This document shows positions 16,403 through 23,307 of a stretch of DNA of 36,998 nt, piece by piece; positions within the stretch are counted from its first letter, which is position 1, and every line of letters begins with the position of its first letter. This stretch comes from Candidatus Portnoybacteria bacterium CG_4_9_14_3_um_filter_43_11 (GTDB taxonomy: Bacteria; Patescibacteriota; Minisyncoccia; Portnoybacterales; UBA2143): NCBI GenBank assembly GCA_002791035.1, contig PFWG01000009.1, positions 1 to 36,998 on the forward strand. Direction: 5' to 3'. The notes beneath the pieces are model-generated. The model was not told the DNA's origin, made no database searches, and saw nothing but the letters and a program-made list of their open reading frames with translations. A program made the translations under genes and the position numbers.

Positions 16403-17332
16403 CTAATACATTTCAATGGGTCTGTTTTTAAAATCCCTGAACCGGACCGGGCTGAATTTCCAAAAATCCAAGGGTAGAGGAATTTTACCGAAGCCGTTGG
16501 GCGTATCAATCAAGTGGAAGGGGAAAGCGATGCCGGAAATATTTTTTCTCAATTTGGTCATAATCCTGATTTCTTTTTCAATCGGGACGATGAAATGTTC
16601 GGCCCCTTTAACCAGGTCGCAGTGATAGATATAGTAGGGCCTGATGCCCAAGTTGCTTAATTCGGTAAAAAGTTTTTTCAAAACAGAATAGGAATCGTTA
16701 ACGCCCTTCAAGAAAACCGACTGGGAAAGAAGAATGACCCCGGTTTGCCTAAGCGCTTCAAGCGCTTTGATGGTCTGAGGCGTAAATTCATCCGGGTGCT
16801 CAAAATGGACGCTTAAATAAAGCGGCTTTTTTTTGTTGATTTTTTTAAATAAACAGAGAATATCCTTGGTTATCAAGCCGGGTCGAGAAACCGGCACGCG
16901 GGTATGAAGGCGTAATTTCTTGATTTGCGGCAAAACAAGTATTTTATTCAGCGTGGTTGTCAGCAGGCGCGGAACAGTCAGGGGGTCGCCGCCCGAGAAG
17001 ACGGCTTCGTTAATTTCGGGGCGGCTTTTGAGATAATCAATTATTTTTTTGATATCAGCGGGGTAAATTTTGCCCTTTTTGATGTCCGAAACCATTCGAC
17101 GCCGAGTGCAAAAACGGCAGTAAGAAGCGCAATTCATGGTCAACTCTATTAATACCCGGTGCGGATATTTATGGACCAGACCCTTTGTTTTCCGATAAAT
17201 ATCCTCCAAGAGAGGATCTGTTAGAGCTTTTTTAGAAACAATGTTTTCTTTCGGCGAAGGGAAAAATTGTTTCTTTACCGCCGGCGATTTTTGGGCCAGT
17301 TTTTTCAGATGGCGGCTGATTTTAACGAGCAT
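16403..17332 (-). CDS. KamA-family radical SAM protein (lysine aminomutase-like)
   Basis: The protein resembles lysine 2,3-aminomutase and EpmB, which use a 4Fe-4S cluster, SAM and PLP to move an amino group, in EpmB's case on lysine destined for elongation factor P. The cluster motif CASYCRFCTRRR (CxxxCxxC) is present, as is FSGGDPL and the PLP-lysine motif PNGFGK near the C-terminus. The length, 309 residues, is close to EpmB. I chose the ATG at 17332; a TTG at 17350 is possible. It is convergent with the HEPN-like gene. No efp or epmA gene is in view, so the substrate is unknown. Confidence 0.85.
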   Translation of the reverse strand: MLVKISRHLKKLAQKSPAVKKQFFPSPKENIVSKKALTDPLLEDIYRKTKGLVHKYPHRVLIELTMNCASYCRFCTRRRMVSDIKKGKIYPADIKKIIDYLKSRPEINEAVFSGGDPLTVPRLLTTTLNKILVLPQIKKLRLHTRVPVSRPGLITKDILCLFKKINKKKPLYLSVHFEHPDEFTPQTIKALEALRQTGVILLSQSVFLKGVNDSYSVLKKLFTELSNLGIRPYYIYHCDLVKGAEHFIVPIEKEIRIMTKLRKNISGIAFPFHLIDTPNGFGKIPLPLDFWKFSPVRFRDFKNRPIEMY

Positions 17333-17534
17333 TTTTTCTCTTTTCGGCAAACAAAAAAGAACCTGTGGTTGAGTGGTTCTCCGTCTTTGCTGTTAATTGG
17401 TTAATTTTATCTTGGCCGGTAAAAGAACTCTGCTGTGGCAGTGGCGGTTCTTCGCTTTGAAAGAAATAGTTTTGCGAACTGGCAGTCATTTTTTAAATCC
17501 GTTTAACTCCATTGTAATTCTTTGGTGTGTCTTG

Positions 17535-17581
17535 TCAACTCTGTTGGGGGTAGAATCTCTTTTAGAGATTCTACGGAGTTG
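17535..17581. repeat. Nested inverted repeat downstream of the restriction gene
   Basis: A perfect 10-bp hairpin GTAGAATCTC (17550-17559) with GAGATTCTAC (17565-17574) and a 5-base loop, enclosed by outer arms CAACTC (17535-17540) and GAGTTG (17576-17581). It lies between the restriction endonuclease stop and the KamA-like gene. There is no long T-run, so it is not a classical terminator. The rest of 17351-17602 shows no gene. Confidence 0.6.
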
Positions 17582-17602
17582 AAATTGGGGATTGGTCTTC
17601 CA

Positions 17603-18526
17603 CTAGGATTTTGCCAAGTCAGAAAATAAGGTTTTAAGCCCGGCGGTATTTAACCAATAATTCTTTGGATTTTTCTTTAAGTATTTTTTGATTTCTTTTC
17701 TTTGTGTTTTTAGTTTATCGCCAGCCCTGCTGTTGGATATGAGTATATTTGAATAACTGCCGTCTAAAAAAGAGATGTAGGAAATATTTGGAGTTTTTTC
17801 CTTGAGATTTAATATTTCAATTAGTTCTGAAATCTGCTTATCTTGTCCGCCGCCGGAGGTGTTAAGATGTTTTGCTTCTATTAAAAATATCTTATTTTTA
17901 TACCTAATAATCAGGTCTAATTTTTTACCTTGCTTTTTGGCTTTAAGTTTAACTTTTAAATTTTCTTTGACTTTTTTAACGCTGAAAACCTTGGAAAATT
18001 GAGCAACGCATTTGTTTGATTTATTAAATTCTTCCCAAGTTTTAACTTCTTTAAAACCCAATTTCTTTAATATCAAGGTTAGTTTTAATTCGCCGCATTT
18101 TCCTTTCTTGCGAGAGGAATTAGAATCTATTATTGCCTGAATCCATTCTTCGGGGACGAGGTCTCTTAACAATCTTTTAGAAAAGTATCTCCGGGTAATT
18201 TTCTTTATTAAGTCCAAATCTTTTCTGACCGCGCCCAAGGTATTATCGCAGGCGTTAACGAAACAGATAAATTCGGAGCAGTTGGAAAATTCCGATAATG
18301 ATTTTTGCAATTCTTCAAAATACTTGTTGATTATTTTTGGATTTTCTTTTTTCTTTTGAAGAGTTTTAATGGTAGTTAAAATTTCCTTGATCTCTTTTGT
18401 ATTTTTGACATATTTTTTCAGATTAGGATTTTTATTGTCAAAAATATAAAAATTATCCAAAGAAGTTTCTGGATTTTCCTGCGATACTTTAAAGTAATGT
18501 TGATTGTTTTGAATGTTTTTGCTCAT
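17603..18526 (-). CDS. Putative type II restriction endonuclease
   Basis: The 307-residue protein has a PD-(D/E)XK-like core: E146 (KCGELKLTLILKKLGF), D204 (GKKLDLIIRY) and E217-A-K219 (IFLIEAKHL), followed by a glycine-rich NTSGGGQDKQ. The N-terminal 130 residues are helical and unrecognised. The gene overlaps the upstream methyltransferase by 38 bases, which is the arrangement of a type II restriction-modification pair and ties its expression to the methylase. Recognition sequence unknown. The DNA is clearly more AT-rich than neighbouring housekeeping genes, as expected for a transferred system. Confidence 0.8.
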   Translation of the reverse strand: MSKNIQNNQHYFKVSQENPETSLDNFYIFDNKNPNLKKYVKNTKEIKEILTTIKTLQKKKENPKIINKYFEELQKSLSEFSNCSEFICFVNACDNTLGAVRKDLDLIKKITRRYFSKRLLRDLVPEEWIQAIIDSNSSRKKGKCGELKLTLILKKLGFKEVKTWEEFNKSNKCVAQFSKVFSVKKVKENLKVKLKAKKQGKKLDLIIRYKNKIFLIEAKHLNTSGGGQDKQISELIEILNLKEKTPNISYISFLDGSYSNILISNSRAGDKLKTQRKEIKKYLKKNPKNYWLNTAGLKTLFSDLAKS

Positions 18527-19628
18527 AGAGATAATTCAAAAATTTATAGGTAAAATCAAACGAAATTCTTTTGCGGCCGTTATCGCGGAAATTAGTGAGA
18601 AAAAATGAAAAATATTTTTTTCTGTTTTGGTTTAACTTCTGGTTGAATTCCTGTATTAGTTTTTCCTGCTCTTCCACGGGAATTCCCTGGCCGAAAATTA
18701 TATGGGCCATATTTCGAGAAGTATTTTTACCAACAAGCCCTAAAATATTATATCTTCTTATATCTTCAAGTTGTATCTTTTTTCCGTTCTTGCTGTCAAT
18801 GGCTCTTAAGAGCAAGATATTTCTTTCTAAAATATTTCTAACATTTCCATGGATATTATAATTTCTTATTTCCTTTATATTTTGAAACGCCATTTTAGCT
18901 CCATAACTTCCAGATTTCAGAAAATCTTCAGTCAGGCGGAAAATTTCTAAATAATTTTTAGCGCTTTTTATCTGATTAATAAAATTGCCGCCTAACTGCC
19001 AGCCGAATTTTCTTTCTATAGCAAAATTGATTTTTTCTTTTTCTGGGAATATGGCAGCTGATATTTTGTTTTTACCATCAAATCCTTTTTTCTTCTTGTA
19101 ATAAAAAGAAATTACATTATAGGTCGTATCTTTAAAAACTTGTTGGGAAAAAACATTTAACTTAATAATCTTAAACTTTTCAAAAAATAGGTTCCTGATT
19201 TTTTTTGAATTTTCGGCGCAAAGAAAATTTAGAGGAACAATTAAAATTCCTTCTTCGGAATCAAGAATTGAATAGATAGAAACTTGATATAGGTCTTCGA
19301 AAAAGGAGTGTGTGCCGGAAAAGAAATTATCTTTTGTTTTTCCATCGGCTTTATTCTTATGCAGATATGGCGGATTGGTTAAAACAAATTTATATTTCTT
19401 CGGAGAATTGATAGAGTCGTTGTAAAAAACCTTTTTGTTGTCGGTATATTTTTTATCACAGTCAAAGCCGGTGATTTTTTTACATTTATTTTTGCTAGCC
19501 CAACTAAACAAATCCTGATTTCCGGCGAATGGATCAGTAATTTCTTTATTCTTTACGAATGATTCTAGCCCTTGGAGAATATAGTCGGAATTTGTAGTAA
19601 AGAATTGTCCGAGTTGGGCTTTGGTCAT
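18489..19628 (-). CDS. N6-adenine DNA methyltransferase of a type II RM system
   Basis: The 379-residue protein starts MTKAQLGQFFTTNSDYI, common in gamma-type adenine methylases. SAM-binding motif I is DPFAGNQDL (residues 32-40) with an acidic FDCD at 55-58, and catalytic motif IV is NPPY (85-88). The C-terminal half should be the target recognition domain. It methylates adenine to protect host DNA from the partner endonuclease encoded by the overlapping downstream frame. A TATAAT lies six bases upstream of the ATG, so methylase mRNA should be leaderless. Confidence 0.88.
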   Translation of the reverse strand: MTKAQLGQFFTTNSDYILQGLESFVKNKEITDPFAGNQDLFSWASKNKCKKITGFDCDKKYTDNKKVFYNDSINSPKKYKFVLTNPPYLHKNKADGKTKDNFFSGTHSFFEDLYQVSIYSILDSEEGILIVPLNFLCAENSKKIRNLFFEKFKIIKLNVFSQQVFKDTTYNVISFYYKKKKGFDGKNKISAAIFPEKEKINFAIERKFGWQLGGNFINQIKSAKNYLEIFRLTEDFLKSGSYGAKMAFQNIKEIRNYNIHGNVRNILERNILLLRAIDSKNGKKIQLEDIRRYNILGLVGKNTSRNMAHIIFGQGIPVEEQEKLIQEFNQKLNQNRKKYFSFFLTNFRDNGRKRISFDFTYKFLNYLYEQKHSKQSTLL

Positions 19629-19634
19629 ATCTTT

Positions 19635-19663
19635 ATTATACTAGAAAATAGAAATTTTGATAA
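19635..19663 (-). promoter_or_regulatory. Promoter of the methyltransferase gene
   Basis: Minus strand: TTATCA (19658-19663), 17-base spacer, TATAAT (19635-19640), then six bases to the ATG at 19628. Predicted leaderless transcript. Confidence 0.6.
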
Positions 19664-19693
19664 GAAAAAACCGATGCATTAGATCGGTTTTTC
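19664..19693 (-). terminator. Intrinsic terminator after the 19715-20251 gene
   Basis: Perfect inverted repeat GAAAAAACCGAT...ATCGGTTTTTC with a 7-base loop. On the minus strand it gives a stem followed by a run of Ts, 22 bases after the stop of the membrane-anchored gene. It could also work on the plus strand. Confidence 0.75.
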
Positions 19694-19714
19694 TACTTTT
19701 GTTTTAATGGGATG

Positions 19715-20251
19715 TCAATGTTTGTGATTTGCTATAACTTTTCTGAAATCTTTTTTTAATTGTTTTTTTATATTTGGTAATTTGTTTTCGATTTCTTGAA
19801 ATGCTTTATTCCATTGTTGAAAGGAAGTATCTTGGTCTTTTATTGATTGCGACATAATTGATGCTTCTAGATTGCTTAAAATTTGAAGCGAACTATCAAT
19901 AAAAGAATGAATCATTAAAACTGAACTTTTGTCTAGAATTATTTCTTTCTCCCAAAAATAATCTTGTAGACCGAAAAATTTTGTTTTTATCAAGGGGAAT
20001 TCATTTATTTTTTCAGATAAAGATCCCTGATTGGTCTTTGCGCCAATTGTTCTGCTATATTTTTTAAAATCTTTCTCAAGAGCAACGATCTTGCTGTATA
20101 TTTCTTCCAAATAAACAAGTTTTCTATCAAAGATTTTTTCAAATGTATATCTTCTTTGAGAAAAGTAGTATGTCAGAACTGCGGTTAAGAGAATACCAAG
20201 TAATGAGATAACGCTTTGTATAAAACTTGGACCAGATAAGAAATCTTTCAT
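19715..20251 (-). CDS. Membrane-anchored protein of unknown function
   Basis: I do not recognise a family. The 178-residue product has one N-terminal transmembrane segment (about residues 12-31, SVISLLGILLTAVLTYYF) and a basic stop-transfer QRRYTFEK. The rest is a mostly helical, charged domain with probable coiled-coil stretches (IYSKIVALEKDFKKY, QEIENKLPNIKKQLKK). It is AT-rich like the RM genes beside it and ends in a strong terminator. It lies between tRNA-Asp and the methyltransferase. A link to the RM system is possible but not supported by anything beyond position and composition. Confidence 0.7.
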   Translation of the reverse strand: MKDFLSGPSFIQSVISLLGILLTAVLTYYFSQRRYTFEKIFDRKLVYLEEIYSKIVALEKDFKKYSRTIGAKTNQGSLSEKINEFPLIKTKFFGLQDYFWEKEIILDKSSVLMIHSFIDSSLQILSNLEASIMSQSIKDQDTSFQQWNKAFQEIENKLPNIKKQLKKDFRKVIANHKH

Positions 20252-20300
20252 AGATTGTGTCGTAGAACAAATAACAATACTTTATCTAAATGTGGATATT

Positions 20301-20376
20301 TGGCGGGGACGATGGGAATCGAACCCACGATCTCCTGCGTGACAGGCAGGCGCTTTAACCGCTAAGCTACGCCCCC
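20301..20376 (-). tRNA. tRNA-Asp (GTC)
   Basis: Minus-strand cloverleaf of 76 nt including an encoded 3' CCA. The acceptor stem is GGGGGCG/CGTCCCC, the anticodon stem CCTGC/GCAGG with loop CTGTCAC (anticodon GTC), the T arm GTGGG-TTCGATT-CCCAT, and the discriminator is G, as expected for Asp. Confidence 0.95.
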
Positions 20377-20380
20377 AAAG

Positions 20381-20454
20381 TAGCGGCGACAGGATTCGAA
20401 CCTGTGACATCGGGCTTATGAGTCCCGCGCTCTAACCAACTGAGCTACGCCGCC
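20381..20454 (-). tRNA. tRNA-Met (CAT), elongator
   Basis: Minus-strand cloverleaf of 74 nt; CCA is not encoded (the next bases are CTT). Acceptor GGCGGCG/CGCCGCT, D arm GCTCAGTTGGTTAGAGC, anticodon loop CTCATAA, T arm ACAGG-TTCGAAT-CCTGT. One A-G mismatch closes the anticodon loop. The body resembles elongator Met rather than the lysidine-modified tRNA-Ile2, but that isoacceptor cannot be fully excluded. Confidence 0.9.
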
Positions 20455-20455
20455 A

Positions 20456-21145
20456 TCATTTTATTTTTAAATTAGATATTCCTTCAATCCAGCCGTCTAT
20501 TTTTCTTCTTAGTCGAGTTCCTTTCCGGACTTTTATTCTTAGGGTTCCAAAATGTTCGTTATAGTTTTCGTAAATTTTTTTTGTTTCTGTCTTTTTTAAA
20601 CTTGGTTTATTGAACTGCGATAGGGGAATCTCCGTAAGATCGGACCAATATTTTTCTACTTCCTTTACTCTTTTTTTATGAATCTTGTTAATTCCCACTC
20701 TAAGAGAAAACCTATCGATGCTTATTTTGCAACAATTTTTGAACCATTCGAGCATAAAAAGAATCATTTTCGGATCTGAATTAGTAAATCCAACGTCATA
20801 ATTAGACGGAGCAGTATATCCTTCACTCCAATACATTGCTATTCCAGCAACAAGTAAATCTCTTTTATTAAGTTTATCGATTTCTTTAATGCCCTCTTTT
20901 CTTAATAACTCTACTTCCGTTTGTCTTTTTTGTCTTATTTTTTCTACCGCCCTTAATCTTCCTTCGTAACTTCCGGATATTTGTTTTTCCACTAATCGTT
21001 TAATCTGAGTATGCGAAAGTGGTATATCTCTACACCATACGCTAACAGTGCCCTTAGAGATATTTATCTTTTGAGCAATTTCATTGATACTCAATCCTCT
21101 TTTGCGTAACTTTTGCGCTTTAGTCTGTTCCTCTATCTTCGCCAT
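20456..21145 (-). CDS. HTH protein with a single LAGLIDADG-like motif
   Basis: The 229-residue protein has an N-terminal helix-turn-helix (LRKRGLSINEIAQKINISKGTVSVWCRDI, split near residues 13-41), a charged linker, and a C-terminal region starting LLVAGIAMYWSEGY (about 97-110), which resembles one LAGLIDADG helix as in transcription factors or endonucleases built on that fold. A single motif suggests a dimer. It lies between intron-bearing tRNA-fMet and tRNA-Met; its stop codon is one base from the tRNA-Met 5' end. Its promoter overlaps an 11-bp inverted repeat, pointing to self-repression. It may be a homing-derived regulator; function is unproven. Confidence 0.7.
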   Translation of the reverse strand: MAKIEEQTKAQKLRKRGLSINEIAQKINISKGTVSVWCRDIPLSHTQIKRLVEKQISGSYEGRLRAVEKIRQKRQTEVELLRKEGIKEIDKLNKRDLLVAGIAMYWSEGYTAPSNYDVGFTNSDPKMILFMLEWFKNCCKISIDRFSLRVGINKIHKKRVKEVEKYWSDLTEIPLSQFNKPSLKKTETKKIYENYNEHFGTLRIKVRKGTRLRRKIDGWIEGISNLKIK

Positions 21146-21205
21146 TTTAGAACCTTATATTATTAGGCACATTAACATTATATATGAGGTTCTAAAATTT
21201 ATCAA
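21145..21205 (-). promoter_or_regulatory. Promoter and operator-like inverted repeat of the HTH gene
   Basis: Minus strand: TTGATA (21200-21205), 17-base spacer, TATAAT (21177-21182). An 11-bp inverted repeat, TTTTAGAACCT (21145-21155) and AGGTTCTAAAA (21187-21197), has one arm inside the -35/-10 spacer and the other touching the ATG. This is a layout typical of an autoregulatory operator. Confidence 0.7.
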
Positions 21206-21235
21206 CCGTTAAATTGCGGAGAACTTTGATACTTG

Positions 21236-21515
21236 TTGCGGGGGTCGGATTCGAACCGACGACCTCGAGGTTCTTAATATTAGCCATTTGTTGCCAAATG
21301 GAATGGACTGTCCCATTCTCTCGCTAATTTAACGAGAGATTCCCATTACAGTCTCTGAACCTTTCCCGTAGTTAATACGGGACTTGGCTGCTGATTGTCG
21401 TAAATATATCTTTACGAGTTCCCAGCAAGTTCGGGAATTTTTCCGCAGAATGTCGCCATCCTGGGCCACAATCATTTTATGGGCCTCGCGAGCTGCCAGA
21501 CTGCTCTACCCCGCG
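21236..21515 (-). tRNA. Initiator tRNA-fMet (CAT) interrupted by a group I intron
   Basis: Exons 21515-21479 (37 nt) and 21272-21236 (37 nt) join to a 74-nt initiator tRNA without CCA. It has the C1xA72 mismatch of bacterial initiators, the D arm GAGCAGTCTGGCAGCTC and T arm GTCGG-TTCGAAT-CCGAC. The anticodon stem is CGAGG/CCTCG, so only two of the three conserved G-C pairs next to the loop remain. The intron lies directly after the CAT anticodon. Confidence 0.92.
21273..21478 (-). mobile_element. Group I self-splicing intron in tRNA-fMet
   Basis: A 206-nt intron. The 5' exon ends in U (third anticodon base) and the intron ends in G, as group I chemistry requires. P1 can form between exon CCAU and intron GUGG with the expected G-U pair at the splice site. 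Core sequences are visible: AATCAGCAGCCAAG (P6/R-type) and GGTTCAGAGACT (P7/S-type). It has no reading frame. The site is comparable to that of the initiator-tRNA intron of cyanobacteria. Confidence 0.88.
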
Positions 21516-21520
21516 CTGGT

Positions 21521-21549
21521 ATTATAGCCGAAAGTTTCAGAGATATCAA
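21521..21549 (-). promoter_or_regulatory. Promoter of the tRNA-fMet gene
   Basis: Minus strand: TTGATA (21544-21549), 17-base spacer, TATAAT (21521-21526), five bases before the tRNA 5' end. Confidence 0.85.
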
Positions 21550-21573
21550 GCCCTTTGGGGCGTCAGAGAGGAC

Positions 21574-21602
21574 TTGTCTTTCAACCGCCGTTATAGTAAA
21601 AT
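21574..21602 (+). promoter_or_regulatory. Promoter for the 21615 gene and pheS
   Basis: TTGTCT (21574-21579), 17-base spacer, TAAAAT (21597-21602). The ATG at 21615 lies 12 bases after the -10 box, so the leader would be only about five bases. Confidence 0.6.
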
Positions 21603-21614
21603 AGAAACATAAAG

Positions 21615-22004
21615 ATGAATTTATCCGGATATTTAGCGGGATTAGTTTTAGTGGTCTTTTTAGCCATCGCCTGCTTGACGGCTATTTTAGTTTATTTCAG
21701 TCCCCAGACCTCCAGCGCTGGCGTCTTTTCTCTGTTTTATCTGGCGCTTCTGATTTCGGCGGCGGGGATATTTACTTTAATCGGATTTTTTATTCGGCAG
21801 ATTTCAAGAAAAAAAAGGATTCCTTTGTCCCAAGGACAGGTTGTCCGCAATCTGGAGGTTTCTTTCCGGCAGGGTTTTCTTTTATCAATAATTTTGGTTT
21901 CGGTTTTAATCCTTCAAAGCCAGCGATTGCTTTACTGGTGGGATCTGGCGGCTTTGGTCGGGCTGGTCGGTCTGGCTGAATGGTGGCTGATGAAAAGGCA
22001 ATAG
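21615..22004 (+). CDS. Small integral membrane protein upstream of pheS
   Basis: The 129-residue product has about four hydrophobic helices (residues about 5-28, 38-63, 88-103 and 108-125) and a basic cytoplasmic loop QISRKKRIPLSQGQ. I do not recognise a characterised family. It starts just after a sigma70-like promoter and ends four bases before pheS, so the two genes should share a transcript. No signal peptide cleavage site or catalytic motif is seen. Confidence 0.7.
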   Translation: MNLSGYLAGLVLVVFLAIACLTAILVYFSPQTSSAGVFSLFYLALLISAAGIFTLIGFFIRQISRKKRIPLSQGQVVRNLEVSFRQGFLLSIILVSVLILQSQRLLYWWDLAALVGLVGLAEWWLMKRQ

Positions 22005-22008
22005 TAAT

Positions 22009-23070
22009 ATGCTTAATCAACTCAAACAAAACGCGTTGAAAGAGATCGCGGCGACCAAAGAACTCAAGGGCTTGGACGCGGTTTACCGCCGCTATTTGGG
22101 CCGGAAGGGAGAATTGACCAAGGTTTTGCGTTCGCTTAAGGACTTATCCGAAAAAGAACGGAAAGAAACGGGGACGGCGGCCAATGAAATCAAACGGGGA
22201 TTGGAAGAAGCGGTTGGAGAGAAGCGCCGAGAGTTTTTGGCGCCGAGCGGGAAAACCCCGTCTTTATCCCGCTTCGGCGGGACGAGCGGGAAAACCCCGC
22301 CGAGCGGGGTAAATTGGCTTGATGTTACCGCGCCCGGCGTCAAGCCGGCGGTGGGTCATTTGCATCCAATTACCTTGGTCCAAAGGCAAGTTGAAGATAT
22401 TTTCCAATCAATGGGTTTTTCGGTCGTTGACGGTCCGGAAGTGGAAACTGAATACTACAACTTTGACGCTTTAAATATTCCCCCAGGCCATCCGGCTAGG
22501 GATGTATTATCTCTTGGAAGGACTTTTTACTTAAAAAAAGGAGGATTAATGAGGAGTCATACTTCTCCTATGCAAATTCGTTATATGGAGAAACATAATC
22601 CTCCTATTAGGATGATTGTTCCCGGAAAAGTTTTTCGAGTAGAAGCCACCGATTCTTCTCATGAGACAAATTTTTATCAACTTGAGGGGTTAATGATCGG
22701 AAAAGACGTTTCAGTGGCTAATTTTAAAGCAGTAATCCAGGAATTTTTGGAAAATTTCTTCAAAAAATCTATTAAGGTTAAATTAAGACCTTCTTATTTT
22801 CCTTTTGTCGAACCGGGTTTTGAAATAGACATGAGTTGCACTATGTGTGTCGGTAAAGGATGTGCTGCTTGTAAATATTCTGGCTGGATAGAGATGATGG
22901 GAGCTGGAATGATACACCCTAAAGTTTTGAAATCTGGCGGTTTAGATCCAAAAAAATGGCAAGGTTTTGCCTTTGGAATGTCGCTGGATAGGTTAACAAT
23001 GATAAAGTATAGGATTAATGATATTCGTTTATTCCACAGTGGAGATTTAAGATTTCTTCAACAATTCTAA
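22009..23070 (+). CDS. pheS: Phenylalanine-tRNA ligase alpha subunit
   Basis: PheS carries the class II catalytic core of the (alpha-beta)2 enzyme. The 353 residues comprise an N-terminal coiled coil (1-76), a linker and the core with GHLHPIT, HTSPMQIRYM, motif 2 around PGKVFRVEATDSSHETNFYQLEG, and the C-terminal GFAFGMSLDRLTMIKY. A CTMCVGKGCAACKYSGW segment could bind zinc. Residues about 78-101 are an insertion encoded by GC-rich palindromic repeats. From about 22480 codon use shifts to AT-rich, unlike the first part of the gene and like the downstream peptide cassette, which suggests a mosaic gene. Confidence 0.96.
   Translation: MLNQLKQNALKEIAATKELKGLDAVYRRYLGRKGELTKVLRSLKDLSEKERKETGTAANEIKRGLEEAVGEKRREFLAPSGKTPSLSRFGGTSGKTPPSGVNWLDVTAPGVKPAVGHLHPITLVQRQVEDIFQSMGFSVVDGPEVETEYYNFDALNIPPGHPARDVLSLGRTFYLKKGGLMRSHTSPMQIRYMEKHNPPIRMIVPGKVFRVEATDSSHETNFYQLEGLMIGKDVSVANFKAVIQEFLENFFKKSIKVKLRPSYFPFVEPGFEIDMSCTMCVGKGCAACKYSGWIEMMGAGMIHPKVLKSGGLDPKKWQGFAFGMSLDRLTMIKYRINDIRLFHSGDLRFLQQF
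22245..22309 (+). repeat. GC-rich direct and palindromic repeats inside pheS
   Basis: A 16-nt direct repeat (22245-22260 and 22284-22299, offset 39 nt, so in frame), the hairpin TCCCGC-TTCG-GCGGGA (22267-22282) and CCCCGC-CGA-GCGGGG (22295-22309). They encode about 24 extra residues (SGKTPS...SGKTPPSG) in the PheS linker. Confidence 0.85.
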
Positions 23071-23133
23071 TTTTTATTAAACAAAACTCAAAAGGTCGAA
23101 TCCTAAATAATTTAAAAATTAAATATTAATTAA

Positions 23134-23286
23134 ATGAATACAATATCTCAAAAACCTAAAATATTAAAGAAAAATTCGGCTAAAAAACATCCAGAATTTG
23201 GTTTCTGTTTTAGAGGACACGGCGGAAAATCATTAAAGCGAAAGAAAAGCTTAACTGAAAAAATTTTAAAAAAGGTTAATAAGTAG
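23134..23286 (+). CDS. Candidate RiPP precursor peptide
   Basis: A 50-residue peptide gene 63 bases after pheS and 21 bases before a radical SAM maturase gene. The N-terminal part (1-17) is lysine-rich and could be a leader. The middle holds the only cysteine in HPEFGFCFRGHGGKS, rich in Phe and Gly and a plausible modified core; the tail is strongly basic again. No Shine-Dalgarno sequence is obvious. The call rests on size, composition and position next to a maturase with a recognition-like domain; homology is not claimed. Confidence 0.55.
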   Translation: MNTISQKPKILKKNSAKKHPEFGFCFRGHGGKSLKRKKSLTEKILKKVNK

Positions 23287-23307
23287 ATAGAATTCCTCCC
23301 ATAGACA

